From positions 1 through 30,033 of the forward strand of contig CAZCEC010000074.1 in the NCBI GenBank assembly GCA_964497615.1: a DNA stretch of 30,033 nucleotides, written 5' to 3'. A program made the translations under genes and the position numbers. The notes beneath the pieces were generated by a model, which was not told the origin of the DNA, made no database searches, and saw nothing but the letters and a program-made list of their open reading frames with translations. The stretch is from CAZCEC01 sp964497615. Lineage in GTDB: Bacteria > Chloroflexota > Anaerolineae > Anaerolineales > UBA6663. Shown here one piece after another: positions 8,611 to 16,620 of the stretch (within the stretch, counting starts at the first letter, position 1; each line of letters starts with the position of its first letter).

Positions 8611-9741
8611 ATGGGCAAGCGGCGCTCGCGCGGTGAGGGCACCATCTATCAGCGGTCCGACGGCCTGTGGGCGGCCCAGATCACCCTGCCCAACGGCCGG
8701 CGCAGCACCAAGTACGCCAAATCACAGCGCGTCGTGCGGGAGTGACTCCAGGCGCGGCAGCACGAGGTGAACCAGGGCCAGTGGTCGGAGGCCGAGCCGC
8801 TCACCGTCGCCGCCTTCCTGGAGCGCTACCTGGCCGACGTCGCCGCGCACACCCTGCGCCCCAAGACCCTGGAGACCTACAGCCTCATCGTTCGCACGCA
8901 TCTCAACCCGGCCCTGGGCCACCTGCGCCTGACGGCGCTGCGCCCCATGCAGGTGCAGGACCTGTATGCCGCCAGGCTCGCGGCCGGCAAGTCGCGCCGC
9001 ACCGTGCAGTACATCTACGCCGTCTTGCACAGGGCCCTCAACCAGGCCGTGAAGTAGGGCCTGCTCACCCGCAATGTGTCCGAAGCGGTGGACGTGCCCC
9101 GCCCGGCGCGCACGCCGCCGGTCCTGCTCACCCAGGAGCAGGTCCGTGTCTTCCTGGAAGCGGTCCGCGACGACCGGCACTTCGCGCTGTACGTCACTGC
9201 CAGTACCACCGGCATGCGGCTGGGCGAGCTCCTGGGCCTGCGCTGGTCGGACGTGGACCTGGCGGCCGGCGTCCTGTCGGTGAACCAGGTCGATCAGACG
9301 GTGCACAAGCGCGGCGCCATCTTGTCCGAGACCAAGACCGACAAGTCGCGCCGCGCCATCGATCTGCCCGCCGTCACGGTGGCGGCCCTGCGCGAGCACC
9401 GCGCGTAGCCGGCGCCGGCGCGAGAGCGGGCGTCGTTCCAGGCCCACGACCTGGTCTTCCCCAGCCTGCGCGGCACGCCCATCACGCACCGCAACCTGCT
9501 CACCCAGTTCCACCAGGCGCTGGCGCGCGCCGGCCTGCCCAAGGTGCACTTCCATTCGCTGCGCCACCTGCACGCCACCCTGTTGCTGCAGGGCGGCATC
9601 CACCCCAAGGTCGTACAGGAGCGCCTCGGCCACAGCCGCATCGACATCACCCTGGACATCTACTCCCACGTCCTGCCCGGCATGCTGAAGCCCGCCGCCG
9701 CCGCCATGGACCGCCTGCTCGGCCCGGACCCCGATCCGTAG
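8611..9741 (+). pseudogene. Tyrosine recombinase (phage-type integrase), three in-frame stops
   Basis: One reading frame of 376 codons runs from ATG 8611 to TAG 9741 but contains TGA at 8743-8745, TAG at 9055-9057 and TAG at 9406-9408. The order is standard: an N-terminal arm-binding region (GEGTIYQRSDGLWAAQITL), a SAM-like core-binding domain (TVAAFLERYLADVA to ALNQAV), and the catalytic domain with Arg (TGMRLGELLGLRW), HSLRH, LGHSR and the Tyr nucleophile in DIYSHV. Length and all catalytic residues fit phage/ICE integrases. The first two stops sit where relatives usually have Trp (VRE-W-LQ, AVK-W-GL), suggesting G-to-A changes; the third is less certain. There are no frameshifts. It probably marks a decayed integrative element. 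Confidence 0.8.
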
Positions 9742-9910
9742 CGCGCTGCCTCGCGCGGGATTGCGCCGGCGCAGGCCCACGCCGAGCCAACCCGCGCCGC
9801 CGGCCGGCCGGGTGGTGCGCGGAGTGCCCCGGCCCTCGCGCCAGCCAAATTGGCCGCGCCGTCGTTTTGGGACCCAACGGCCCGGCCCTCAATGGCGCAC
9901 CCGGCGATTT

Positions 9911-10084
9911 GGCCAGGCCGCCGCCCGGCTGGCCGCTTCCGCCGGGCTGCGCGGCGCAGACGACGGCTATGCCGCACGAGCCCAACACCTCTCCATTCCG
10001 CTGGTCACTTGGGATGAGGAAATCGGGCAAAGGGCGGGTGATCGACTGACAATCGTTCAGCCCTCACGTAATACGGCCCCATAG
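9911..10084 (+). pseudogene. PIN-domain (VapC-like) C-terminal remnant
   Basis: The frame reads AAARLAASAGLRGADDGYAARAQHL, then IPLVTWDEEIGQRAG and ends at 10084. GLRGAD-x-x-Y-x-A-x-A followed by PLVTWD-x-E is the C-terminal part of PIN-domain nucleases, including an acidic catalytic residue. The upstream part of the open frame is Arg/Pro-rich and does not look like a PIN N-terminus, and no antitoxin gene is adjacent. It is read as a remnant of a VapBC-type toxin, downstream of the broken integrase. Confidence 0.4.
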
Positions 10085-10326
10085 TCCAACACCCTTGTCT
10101 GCAAACCCCTCAACCGTACGGATCTGATTTCATCGGGCGGGAGCCAATCCCGGCCCGGTCAGCCGAGTTGCGCGATCGGTTGACCGGCACTACGCCGGCA
10201 GTCACTAACCGCCGTCACATGCTTAGCATCGCAATCTGACCGCATCAGCATGATGGACGGGTATGCGGTGAGCATCCGTCCGCGCGACCAAGCCAGCCAA
10301 CGCCTGTGAGCACGGGCAATGGTGCC
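10085..10326. other. Intergenic with stem-loops after the CPBP operon
   Basis: No gene is seen. GGACGGGTATGC (10255-10266) pairs with GCATCCGTCC (10272-10281) apart from a two-base bulge. It lies about 50 bases beyond the minus-strand stop at 10330 and may terminate that operon. A second hairpin (GGGC-GGGA with TCCCGGCCC) lies near 10135-10156. Confidence 0.3.
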
Positions 10327-10329
10327 TCT

Positions 10330-11127
10330 TCAGGCCTCGACCGGCCTGCCGAAGGCGGCCATCGCCTTGTCCTGCCGCCTGAATGCCGGTCCCGCCACCA
10401 GTGTGAGCCCGATAGCCGCAAGCACATACACCGCTGCCATGAGCCACGATTGTTCCACGCTGCCCAGGCCATCGTTGACTACGCCAAAGAACGTCTGTGC
10501 CAGGTGCAGCAGCGCCGCCATAGGCACGCTGCGGGTCTGGACGTAGAACCAGGTCAGGATCACGCCCAGCCCGAGCAACTGCAGCAACGTGGCCAACGAC
10601 GGCAGCCCATCGTACAGCATGCCGGGCAGATGCAACGCCAGGTGGATCACCGCCCACGGCACGGCCAGGATCAGCCCGGCCGCGAGGGGCGAGTAGCGCT
10701 CCAGCAGCCGCGGCAGGGCATACCCCCGCCAACCCAGCTCTTCCAGGAACGCCGGCAGGAGCGGGATCAGGGCCAGCATGACGACCTCGACTGGTATGAG
10801 TGGCCGCAGCTGCAGGCGCGGGATCAGCCCCAGCGCCAGCCCCAGCAGGCTCATGGCCAGCCGCAGCGCCAGCCCCAGCCCAATCGCGATGGCGTACCAC
10901 CGGAGCCCCACGCGCCAGCGGCCAAGCTGCCGCAGCAGCCGCCCCACCCCGGCCGCCCCTTCCGTCAGGGCGGCAAGAGCCAGCGCTGCCAGGGTGGGAA
11001 TGGCCACCATCACAAATGCGAGCGCCTCGCGCGGCAGCGGCAACAGGTAGGTCGCGAAGGAGAGCGCAACCGTCAAGATGCAGAAGACCCATACGGCACG
11101 ATCCCGCAGCAAGACAGGTATGTTCAT
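10330..11127 (-). CDS. CPBP-family intramembrane protein (265 aa)
   Basis: A polytopic protein of about eight hydrophobic helices with the CPBP (Abi/CAAX protease-like) motifs: EELGWRGYALPRLLER near residues 129-143, His in AVIHLALHLPG, and His in ALLHLAQ. The Glu pair and the two His would bind the metal of an intramembrane metalloprotease. Members of this family act in CAAX-type processing, bacteriocin self-immunity or regulated proteolysis. The ATG at 11127 is chosen because AGGAGG lies 7 bases upstream; the TTG at 11133 is too close to it. It is the last gene of the operon that begins at 12797. The substrate cannot be deduced. Confidence 0.8.
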   Translation of the reverse strand: MNIPVLLRDRAVWVFCILTVALSFATYLLPLPREALAFVMVAIPTLAALALAALTEGAAGVGRLLRQLGRWRVGLRWYAIAIGLGLALRLAMSLLGLALGLIPRLQLRPLIPVEVVMLALIPLLPAFLEELGWRGYALPRLLERYSPLAAGLILAVPWAVIHLALHLPGMLYDGLPSLATLLQLLGLGVILTWFYVQTRSVPMAALLHLAQTFFGVVNDGLGSVEQSWLMAAVYVLAAIGLTLVAGPAFRRQDKAMAAFGRPVEA

Positions 11128-11183
11128 GGTCAATCCTCCTCAGCTGCCAGTACCGTGCTCGCGGCCCCGGCGATTATTGCCGC

Positions 11184-11215
11184 GGCCCGGCCAGGCAGCG
11201 CTGGCTGGCCGGGCC
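11184..11215 (-). repeat. Intra-operon perfect stem-loop (11 bp)
   Basis: GGCCCGGCCAG (11184-11194) and CTGGCCGGGCC (11205-11215) are perfect inverted repeats around a ten-base loop. They begin 6 bases after the lipoprotein stop codon and lie before the last CPBP gene. No T run follows, so partial termination or 3'-end protection of the upstream mRNA is more likely than full termination. Confidence 0.5.
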
Positions 11216-11220
11216 ACCGG

Positions 11221-11946
11221 CTATGGAACCTCCAGATCCACCGCACCGACGCCGGCCTCAATCTCGACCTCCAGGCTGTACGGCGCTGTGCCATAAGCGG
11301 CGTTGACGTAGGCGTCACCGTCGCGGGTCAGGCCGCTCGCGGTGACGTTGACCAGGGCAGTGTCAGCGGCCACGCGCACGCCCAGGGCGCTTGGCAACAC
11401 CACCCGCAGCTCGCCGACACCCCCGCGGATGACGGCGTCCACGTCGTGGTCCCAGTCGCCGCGCAGGTCCACCGTGACGACCGAGGCGCCGGTCTCCACC
11501 TGCACACTGCTTACGTCCAGGCCGCTCAGGTCCAGGTCGCCCTCGCCCGCGCCCAGGTTGATCGCCAGGTCCAGCGGTAGACCGCCGCTCAGCCGCAGGT
11601 TCCAGTCGTTGACCAGCTCATCGTTAACCGGCAGGCCGTCGCCGGGCTGGGTAACGTCCAGCGCGCCGCGAGCGCCGTCCACCGCATACGCGACCTGGGG
11701 CTCCCAGTCGGCCACGTTGTAGCGGAAGTCGGCTTCCAGCAGCTGCCCGGCGCCGCCCGCCAGGGTCAGCTCGCCCGCGTTCATCTGAATCTGAACACTG
11801 GCGGCGGTGGCGCCGGCGGTATCCACGGTCTGGCTTTCGGTAACCGTCTGGCCCGTGCGGGCGAAGCGAAGCTGGCAGGCTGAGATGAGCATCCCGATCA
11901 GCAGCGCCCCAACGGTCAAGCGGGAAGGCGAATGTAAGTGTTTCAT
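11221..11946 (-). CDS. Lipoprotein with toast-rack-like beta domain (241 aa)
   Basis: The start is the ATG at 11946 with a GAGGAG ribosome site; an upstream in-frame start at 11973 lacks one. Residues 1-24 are a lipoprotein signal peptide (RLTVGALLIGMLISAC) with lipobox ISAC and Cys24. The rest is a repetitive beta pattern (AGELTLAGGAGQLLEADFRY, LGAGEGDLDLSGLDVSSVQVETGAS, GGVGELRVVLPSALGVRV, GVGAVDLEVP) typical of the DUF4097/LiaF-type toast-rack fold. In Firmicutes such domains take part in cell-envelope stress sensing. It sits between two CPBP genes of the same operon and may be a surface sensor or binding partner; that role is inference. Confidence 0.7.
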   Translation of the reverse strand: MKHLHSPSRLTVGALLIGMLISACQLRFARTGQTVTESQTVDTAGATAASVQIQMNAGELTLAGGAGQLLEADFRYNVADWEPQVAYAVDGARGALDVTQPGDGLPVNDELVNDWNLRLSGGLPLDLAINLGAGEGDLDLSGLDVSSVQVETGASVVTVDLRGDWDHDVDAVIRGGVGELRVVLPSALGVRVAADTALVNVTASGLTRDGDAYVNAAYGTAPYSLEVEIEAGVGAVDLEVP

Positions 11947-11987
11947 CGTTGTCTCCTCTGTTCTAGGCTTCACGCGAGTGTGTGCGG

Positions 11988-12797
11988 CTACTTGGCGGCT
12001 GCGGCCGTGGTCGCGGGTACAGCGGCGGACGCTGCGTGGCGGCGCCGCGTCAGGCCGGGCCCCGCGCTAAGCACGACTGCGGCAGCAGTGGCCACAAACA
12101 GGGCGACCAGCAGCAGGTAGTTCTGCGCGGCGTAAGCGCCGGTGAACAGCCCGCCAAACACGGCGCCGCTGGCGTTGAGCGCCGAGTGCAGCAGCATGGC
12201 GATCAGGACGCTGCCGCGCGTGTGCAGGAAGATCCACGTGAAGAGGATGTCGCCGGCGATGACGATGGCGAAGACCCAGGGCGGGTCGCCGGCCACGACC
12301 ACCAGCGGCACATGCCAGATGACGCGCATGACGCCCAGGATCAGGCTGGCCGTGAGGGGCGAGTGGCGCTCCAGCAGCTTGGGCAAGGCATAACCCCTGA
12401 AACCCAGTTCTTCGCCCAGGGCCAAAGTGAGGAAGACGAAGATGAACTCAAACGGCACCTCGGCCCACGCGCCCCAGGCTTCGGCCGCCGGCGCGGGCGC
12501 GCCCAGCGCTAAGCTGAGGCCATAAGCGGCGAATTTCAGCGCGATGGGCAGGCCCAGGGCCACCCCGTACCAGATCAGGCCCACGCGCCAGCGCACGATG
12601 CGACTGGCCCAGGCCCGCACTCCGGCGCGTCCCTCGGTGACGGCCACGACCAGCAGCGCGCCCAGGGCCGTGGCATAGATGAACAGCGGATAGACCATCT
12701 CGGGCAGGTAGGCCAGCAGCGCGGCGCCGAGATAGAAGGACCCGATGGAAATGGCAAAGAACGTGACCAGCGGGTGGCGTTTGATGAAGGCGATCAT
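11988..12797 (-). CDS. CPBP-family intramembrane protein (269 aa)
   Basis: Start ATG 12797 with AAGGAG upstream; a longer frame to 12857 would begin inside the promoter described here. The protein is polytopic with GEELGFRGYALPKLLERHSP near residues 128-145, a His in VIWHVPLVV and a His in AMLLHSALNASG, the full CPBP motif set. A long Ala-rich C-terminal tail (RRRHAASAAV onwards) follows the last helix. It is the first gene of a three-gene operon (CPBP, toast-rack lipoprotein, CPBP) directly downstream of operator copy A. It is closely similar in layout to the proteins at 10330 and 13838, suggesting local duplication. Confidence 0.8.
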   Translation of the reverse strand: MIAFIKRHPLVTFFAISIGSFYLGAALLAYLPEMVYPLFIYATALGALLVVAVTEGRAGVRAWASRIVRWRVGLIWYGVALGLPIALKFAAYGLSLALGAPAPAAEAWGAWAEVPFEFIFVFLTLALGEELGFRGYALPKLLERHSPLTASLILGVMRVIWHVPLVVVAGDPPWVFAIVIAGDILFTWIFLHTRGSVLIAMLLHSALNASGAVFGGLFTGAYAAQNYLLLVALFVATAAAVVLSAGPGLTRRRHAASAAVPATTAAAAK

Positions 12798-12811
12798 GGC
12801 GAGTCTCCTTG

Positions 12812-12829
12812 TTATGGCGGCGGTGGCAT
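12812..12829 (-). other. Leader mini-ORF Met-Pro4-stop
   Basis: Between promoter A and the CPBP start, ATG CCA CCG CCG CCA TAA encodes MPPPP and ends just before the AAGGAG ribosome site. It lacks its own ribosome site. Polyproline can stall ribosomes, so a translational role is conceivable, but chance cannot be excluded. Confidence 0.15.
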
Positions 12830-12835
12830 CAAGAA

Positions 12836-12870
12836 GCCGGCGGCTATTGATTGACACATTAGCCGCCGGC
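12836..12870 (-). promoter_or_regulatory. Dyad over the -10/start of promoter A
   Basis: GCCGGCGGCTA (12836-12846) and TAGCCGCCGGC (12860-12870) form a perfect 11-bp inverted repeat with a 13-base centre that covers the -10 and the predicted start. Because one arm lies upstream of the start, it acts most likely as DNA (a second protein site) rather than as an RNA hairpin. Confidence 0.55.
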
Positions 12871-12903
12871 CGGGTGGAGCGTCATCAACCGAAAGGTTGA
12901 CGC
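12856..12903 (-). promoter_or_regulatory. Operator-promoter copy A
   Basis: Reading the minus strand: palindrome TCAACC-TTTC-GGTTGA (12900-12885), -35 ATGACG (12885-12880) sharing its A with the palindrome, an 18-base spacer, and -10 TAATGT (12861-12856). Thirty-three bases (12903 down to 12871) are identical to copies B and C. The initiation site would be near 12849, about 50 bases before the CPBP start at 12797. The upstream position of the palindrome against the -35 suggests an activator site. Confidence 0.7.
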
Positions 12904-12922
12904 GCCGGTGGTTCAGGTGGAA

Positions 12923-13726
12923 TCACTTGGCGGGAAGGCCGGCCAGCGCAGTCTGGTCATCGAGCCGGCGTGGCGCGGCACGCAGCCAGCCAAGTGCGAT
13001 GGCGGCCAGGGGCAGAAGCAATGCGGCCAGCAGCAGCCACGCCGTGGGCGCGGGCTCCAACCCCTGCCGGCCAAAGAGCTGGTAGCCGGCCAGGTTGAAT
13101 AGGGCGTGGAAGGCCACGGCCGGATACAGGCTGCCGCCCCGCAGCCCGAGCGCTCCCAGCCACACGCCAAGCACGGCCGCCTGCCCGCTCTGCACCGCAA
13201 CGGCGAGCATGGGCCGGCCACTGAGGGCATCGAGCAAGTGCACGCTCCCAAAGAACAGCGCGGCCGCCAGGAGGCTGAGCGCCCGGCCGCGGGGATCGCC
13301 GCCCCAGGCACGGATCAAGCTGTGTTGGACCATCCCGCGGAAAGCCACGCCTTCCAGGAGGGCCGCGGTGAAGATGAACGCCCCTGCCACGGCAGACGGG
13401 GCCGGGCCGAAGGCGCTCAGGCTCAGCCGGCCGGTCACGGCCAGAGCCGCCGCGCCCACGGCATAGGCCAGCGGCAGCGGGAGCGCCAGCCACAGGCGCG
13501 CCGGGCCGGGTGAGGCTGCTCCCGCCGACCGCAGCCAGCCGAGCCGGGCCTGGAGACCCAGCAGCGCCGCGCAGGCGATGAGCCGGCCCAGGATGGCCCC
13601 AGGCGAGGTGTAGCCCTGGCCGGGCAACAGCGCTCCCAGCGCCGCCGACATGAACAGCATCACCACGAAGAGGAGGGTGACGCCCAGCCCAAACATAAGC
13701 GGATGGCGTGCAGCGAATCTGTTCAT
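12923..13726 (-). CDS. CPBP-like intramembrane protein, divergent (267 aa)
   Basis: Start ATG 13726 behind a GGGTGATGGG purine-rich site. Polytopic, with LLEGVAFRGMVQHSLIRA near residues 124-141 (Glu125 and Arg130 of the E-x3-E/x-R motif; the canonical EE is EG here), a His in FFGSVHLLDAL and a His in VAFHALFNLAG. The first motif keeps one Glu and the Arg, so catalysis is less certain than in its neighbours. It is the last gene of the long operon from 18585 and stops just upstream of promoter A, which restarts transcription for the next three genes. Confidence 0.7.
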   Translation of the reverse strand: MNRFAARHPLMFGLGVTLLFVVMLFMSAALGALLPGQGYTSPGAILGRLIACAALLGLQARLGWLRSAGAASPGPARLWLALPLPLAYAVGAAALAVTGRLSLSAFGPAPSAVAGAFIFTAALLEGVAFRGMVQHSLIRAWGGDPRGRALSLLAAALFFGSVHLLDALSGRPMLAVAVQSGQAAVLGVWLGALGLRGGSLYPAVAFHALFNLAGYQLFGRQGLEPAPTAWLLLAALLLPLAAIALGWLRAAPRRLDDQTALAGLPAK

Positions 13727-13762
13727 CCCATCACCCTTCTGCCCGTGTGGCGAGCGACGCCG

Positions 13763-13805
13763 GGCCGCCGTGGCTGGCGGCCGGGAGCGGCGTACGCGCC
13801 CGCTC
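13763..13805 (-). repeat. Pair of intra-operon stem-loops
   Basis: GGCCGCC (13763-13769) pairs with GGCGGCC (13776-13782), and GAGCGG (13785-13790) pairs with CCGCTC (13800-13805). Both lie in the 111-base gap between two CPBP genes, the largest gap in the operon. Possible mRNA processing or attenuation site. Confidence 0.35.
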
Positions 13806-13837
13806 CAGGCCGACGACGACCGACGGAAACATTGGCT

Positions 13838-14647
13838 TCATCCACGCCCCGCTGCTGGCTGTGCTTCCGCTGTGGCCCACGGTCTCGACCGGCTGCGCTG
13901 CAAGTTCACGCCAGAGATGAGGACCAGGAATAAGGCGATAGTCAGAGCCGCCATGGCCTGCAGCCAGACCGCCAACCCCACCTCGGTGGCCGCAAACAAG
14001 AACTGGGGCGAGTAATCCAATATAAAATGGAACACCATGGCCATGGCCAGACTGCCGCGCGTGTGGACGAACAACCAGGTCATCACCACCGACAGTCCGA
14101 ACGGCGCCAGGAAAGATGGCACCCACGGCCGGCCGGCCATCACGCCCAGGGGGATGTGCAAGCCGCCCCACAGCGCTCCGACAAGCAGGGCGGAGAACAA
14201 CGCCGAGCGGCGGGTCAGCAAGCGGGGCAGCGCATAGCCTCGCCAGCCCAGCTCCTCGAGCACGGCGATGAGAACGACGAGCACCAGGTTGAAGACCAGT
14301 TGCGATGTTGGCGGCAGGCGGACCTGGAGGGCAGGCACCCATCCGAGGAGGCGCCCCAACCCGGCCGCGGCCAGCACCACGATCACGGGCAAGCCGAGGG
14401 CCAGGCCATACCCGGCGAGGCCGGCGCGCCAGTGGAATAACATGCCCAGCAGCCCGGCCAGGGCTGGCCACCCGTCCGCTGCCACGGTCAGGATCATGGC
14501 CATCAGCGCGGGGACCAGGAGCATCAGCAGCACGGCCAACTCCACGCTGCCAGGCACCAATAGCGGTATGGCGATGCTGATGAGGGGTGTCAGGATCAAG
14601 TAGGCTGGCAGCGCGTAGCGCTGAATGGGAGTCAGGTTCGGTTGCAT
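13838..14647 (-). CDS. CPBP-family intramembrane protein (269 aa)
   Basis: Start ATG 14647 with AGGAG about 8 bases upstream. Polytopic, with EELGWRGYALPRLLTRRS at residues 131-148, a His in GGLHIPLGVMAG and a His in MVFHFILDYSP. The sequence around the active site is almost the same as in the proteins at 10330 and 11988 (YALPRLL/KLLER), consistent with paralogues. It follows the alpha/beta hydrolase gene by 83 bases in the operon from 18585. Likely an intramembrane metalloprotease; substrate unknown. Confidence 0.8.
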   Translation of the reverse strand: MQPNLTPIQRYALPAYLILTPLISIAIPLLVPGSVELAVLLMLLVPALMAMILTVAADGWPALAGLLGMLFHWRAGLAGYGLALGLPVIVVLAAAGLGRLLGWVPALQVRLPPTSQLVFNLVLVVLIAVLEELGWRGYALPRLLTRRSALFSALLVGALWGGLHIPLGVMAGRPWVPSFLAPFGLSVVMTWLFVHTRGSLAMAMVFHFILDYSPQFLFAATEVGLAVWLQAMAALTIALFLVLISGVNLQRSRSRPWATAEAQPAAGRG

Positions 14648-14730
14648 GGAGAATGTCTCCTGTCGGCTAAGGCAGAGGCGCGATTGGCATGATTTGCCTG
14701 TGGAAACTCCGGGCGGATATCACGCCCCAT

Positions 14731-15786
14731 TCACTCCGCTGCCAGCGGATTGCCCGTGCGCGCCGCCTCGACCACGTCCAGAATGGACGCGACGCTGGCC
14801 GGCACGTAGCGGGCATCAGCCCACAGGTCGGCGTGCGCGGCGCCCTCGAGCACAACGTGAACGCTGTTGGTAGAGAGCGCCGCCAGCTCGGCCTGGTACT
14901 GCCGCCAATCGCCATCCGCGTGAGTGTTCGTTCCCGCCGTCACGACGGCGAGAGGCAAACCGGCCGGCAGCGGCGGCGCGGCGCGCAGTTGGGCCATTGT
15001 GTCGAGAATGGCGTTCGACTCAGCCGCGGTCGTGTCCCAGAACCGGTTGGTGCTGGCCAGCGCCCGCCATTCGGCCCGCAGGTCGGCCGGCCAGGTGTCC
15101 GGCGTGGCCGCAAACGGGTTCGGGCCAATTCGCAGCAGGCCGAAGCGCACCAGGACGCGGCCCCCGCCGTAGAGGCGCGATTGGTTCGCGTATTCGGCCT
15201 CACCTTCGGGCGTCCGCGTCCATTGGTCAGGATGAGCCGAGTCCAGCAGCACCAGCCCCGCCACGTCAGCGGGGTATTGGGCCGCATACGACCGGATGAA
15301 TACGCCACCGTACGAGTGGCCCGCCAGAACGTATGGGCCGGGGATGCCGGCCGCCGTCAGCAGCGTGTGCAGGTCCTGGGCAATATGGGCGCCGTCGCGC
15401 GGCAGCGGACCGGGATCGCTCCAGCCCTGCCCCGCCCGGTCGTACGAACAAACCCTGGTCGTCTGCGCGAGCGCCGGCTGCACCTGGAACCAGGCCAGCG
15501 CGTTGCCGCCGCCGCCCTGCTCCAGGATCACGGTCGGCCGGCCGTCAAGGTTGGCGCCCGTGCACAGCAGATGCATGGTCCGGCCGCCAACGTCCACCAG
15601 TTGGCCGGGAGCCAGGTAGTTGCGCCGGTCGAGGGCCGTAGCCGCCGTTTGATACACAAAACCCACCACGGCCAGGCCAATCAGACCGGTGAGCACGATC
15701 AGGCCGATGCGCTTGAGCAAGGTGCTGACACGCCGCCCGGCAGCGGCTTGCGTGGGAACGGTGAGGGGTGCAGCAGTGGTGTTCAT
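14731..15786 (-). CDS. Membrane-anchored alpha/beta hydrolase (351 aa)
   Basis: Start ATG 15786 with AAAGGA upstream. One N-terminal TM helix (about 24-45, IGLIVLTGLIGLAVVGFVY) places the catalytic domain outside the membrane. Then come the alpha/beta hydrolase fold marks: oxyanion strand TVILEQGGGG (85-94), SYDRAGQGWSDPG, nucleophile elbow GHSYGG with Ser158, LLDSAHPDQW after it, and a candidate catalytic His in EGAAHADLW near 330. The substrate class (ester, peptide or amide) is unknown. It sits between the ABC permease and a CPBP gene with 27- and 83-base gaps, so it is co-transcribed with the exporter. Confidence 0.8.
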   Translation of the reverse strand: MNTTAAPLTVPTQAAAGRRVSTLLKRIGLIVLTGLIGLAVVGFVYQTAATALDRRNYLAPGQLVDVGGRTMHLLCTGANLDGRPTVILEQGGGGNALAWFQVQPALAQTTRVCSYDRAGQGWSDPGPLPRDGAHIAQDLHTLLTAAGIPGPYVLAGHSYGGVFIRSYAAQYPADVAGLVLLDSAHPDQWTRTPEGEAEYANQSRLYGGGRVLVRFGLLRIGPNPFAATPDTWPADLRAEWRALASTNRFWDTTAAESNAILDTMAQLRAAPPLPAGLPLAVVTAGTNTHADGDWRQYQAELAALSTNSVHVVLEGAAHADLWADARYVPASVASILDVVEAARTGNPLAAE

Positions 15787-15813
15787 GGCGATTCCTTTGC
15801 TTTAGGAGTGCGG

Positions 15814-16620
15814 CTAGAACTCTTCGCGGCCAAAGCGCCACAGCGCCACAACCAGGAAGACCACGGTCCAAACGGCCGTCGCAATCACGGGGATGAACCA
15901 GTCCGCCGCCACCGGCGCCCCGATCAGCACACCGGTGGACAGGGCGGGCAACGGCCAGGGCAACACGTGTGGCAGCAGCGGGATCGAGCGGCCCACGATG
16001 ATGCCGGCCAGCAGCAGACCAATGCCGATCGCGGCCACCGGAGCCCGGCTGGAGAACAGCGTGCCCAGAGCCAGCATCAGCGCCAAATAGAAGGCGAAGT
16101 GCAGGGCCACCAGCCCCATGGCGGCCAACATGCGAACCAGGCCCGGCGTCAAGCCCCAGAAACCGAGTGTCTCCGCAAAATAGATCCCGGATGGGATCAC
16201 AATTGCCAGAGTCAGCAGGGTCACCCCGTAACCCATGAACTTGGCCAGCACAAATCCGGCCCGCGAGGCCGGCTTGGACATGACCCAGGCCGCCGTGCCG
16301 AGCTGCTTCTCGCCGATAATGGCGCCCTGGGCCATCACGACGACGCCGATGGCCGTCGCCACCATCAGCATGGTGCTAAAGACATCGCCCGCCTCGGCGA
16401 ACAGCTCGGCGGCCGCCGTGCCGCTGCCAGCACTGGAAACCGCAAACATCAGCACCATCCCATTAATCAGCGCGACGAAGACCCCCAGCTGCGTCAGCCA
16501 GCGGCGCGTGCCAAACCAGCGCCCCAGCTCGTTGGCCAGCATGTTGCCAAAGCCCAGGCGCCAGCCGCGCCCGCTGATGCGCCGCAGGGCGCGCCCACTC
16601 GTAAGCGTGTTAGCGGTCAT
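15814..16620 (-). CDS. ABC-2 type transporter permease (268 aa)
   Basis: Start ATG 16620 with AAGGAGG upstream; it overlaps the ATPase gene end by 11 bases, so translation is coupled. Six or so hydrophobic helices (LGVFVALINGMVLMFAV, FSTMLMVATAIGVVVMAQGAI, GYGVTLLTLAIVIPSGIYF, MLAAMGLVALHFAFYLALMLALG, AIGIGLLLAGIIVG, FIPVIATAVWTVVFLVVALW). The segment IIGEKQLGTAAWVMSKPASRAGFVLAKF is the cytoplasmic loop typical of ABC-2 permeases that contact the ATPase. Forms an exporter with the gene at 16610-17599; substrate unknown. Confidence 0.8.
   Translation of the reverse strand: MTANTLTSGRALRRISGRGWRLGFGNMLANELGRWFGTRRWLTQLGVFVALINGMVLMFAVSSAGSGTAAAELFAEAGDVFSTMLMVATAIGVVVMAQGAIIGEKQLGTAAWVMSKPASRAGFVLAKFMGYGVTLLTLAIVIPSGIYFAETLGFWGLTPGLVRMLAAMGLVALHFAFYLALMLALGTLFSSRAPVAAIGIGLLLAGIIVGRSIPLLPHVLPWPLPALSTGVLIGAPVAADWFIPVIATAVWTVVFLVVALWRFGREEF

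Noticed and set aside
8667..10049. 460-codon plus frame across the integrase
   Set aside because: Pro/Arg/Ala-rich out-of-frame translation of the integrase; the catalytic motifs are in the other frame.
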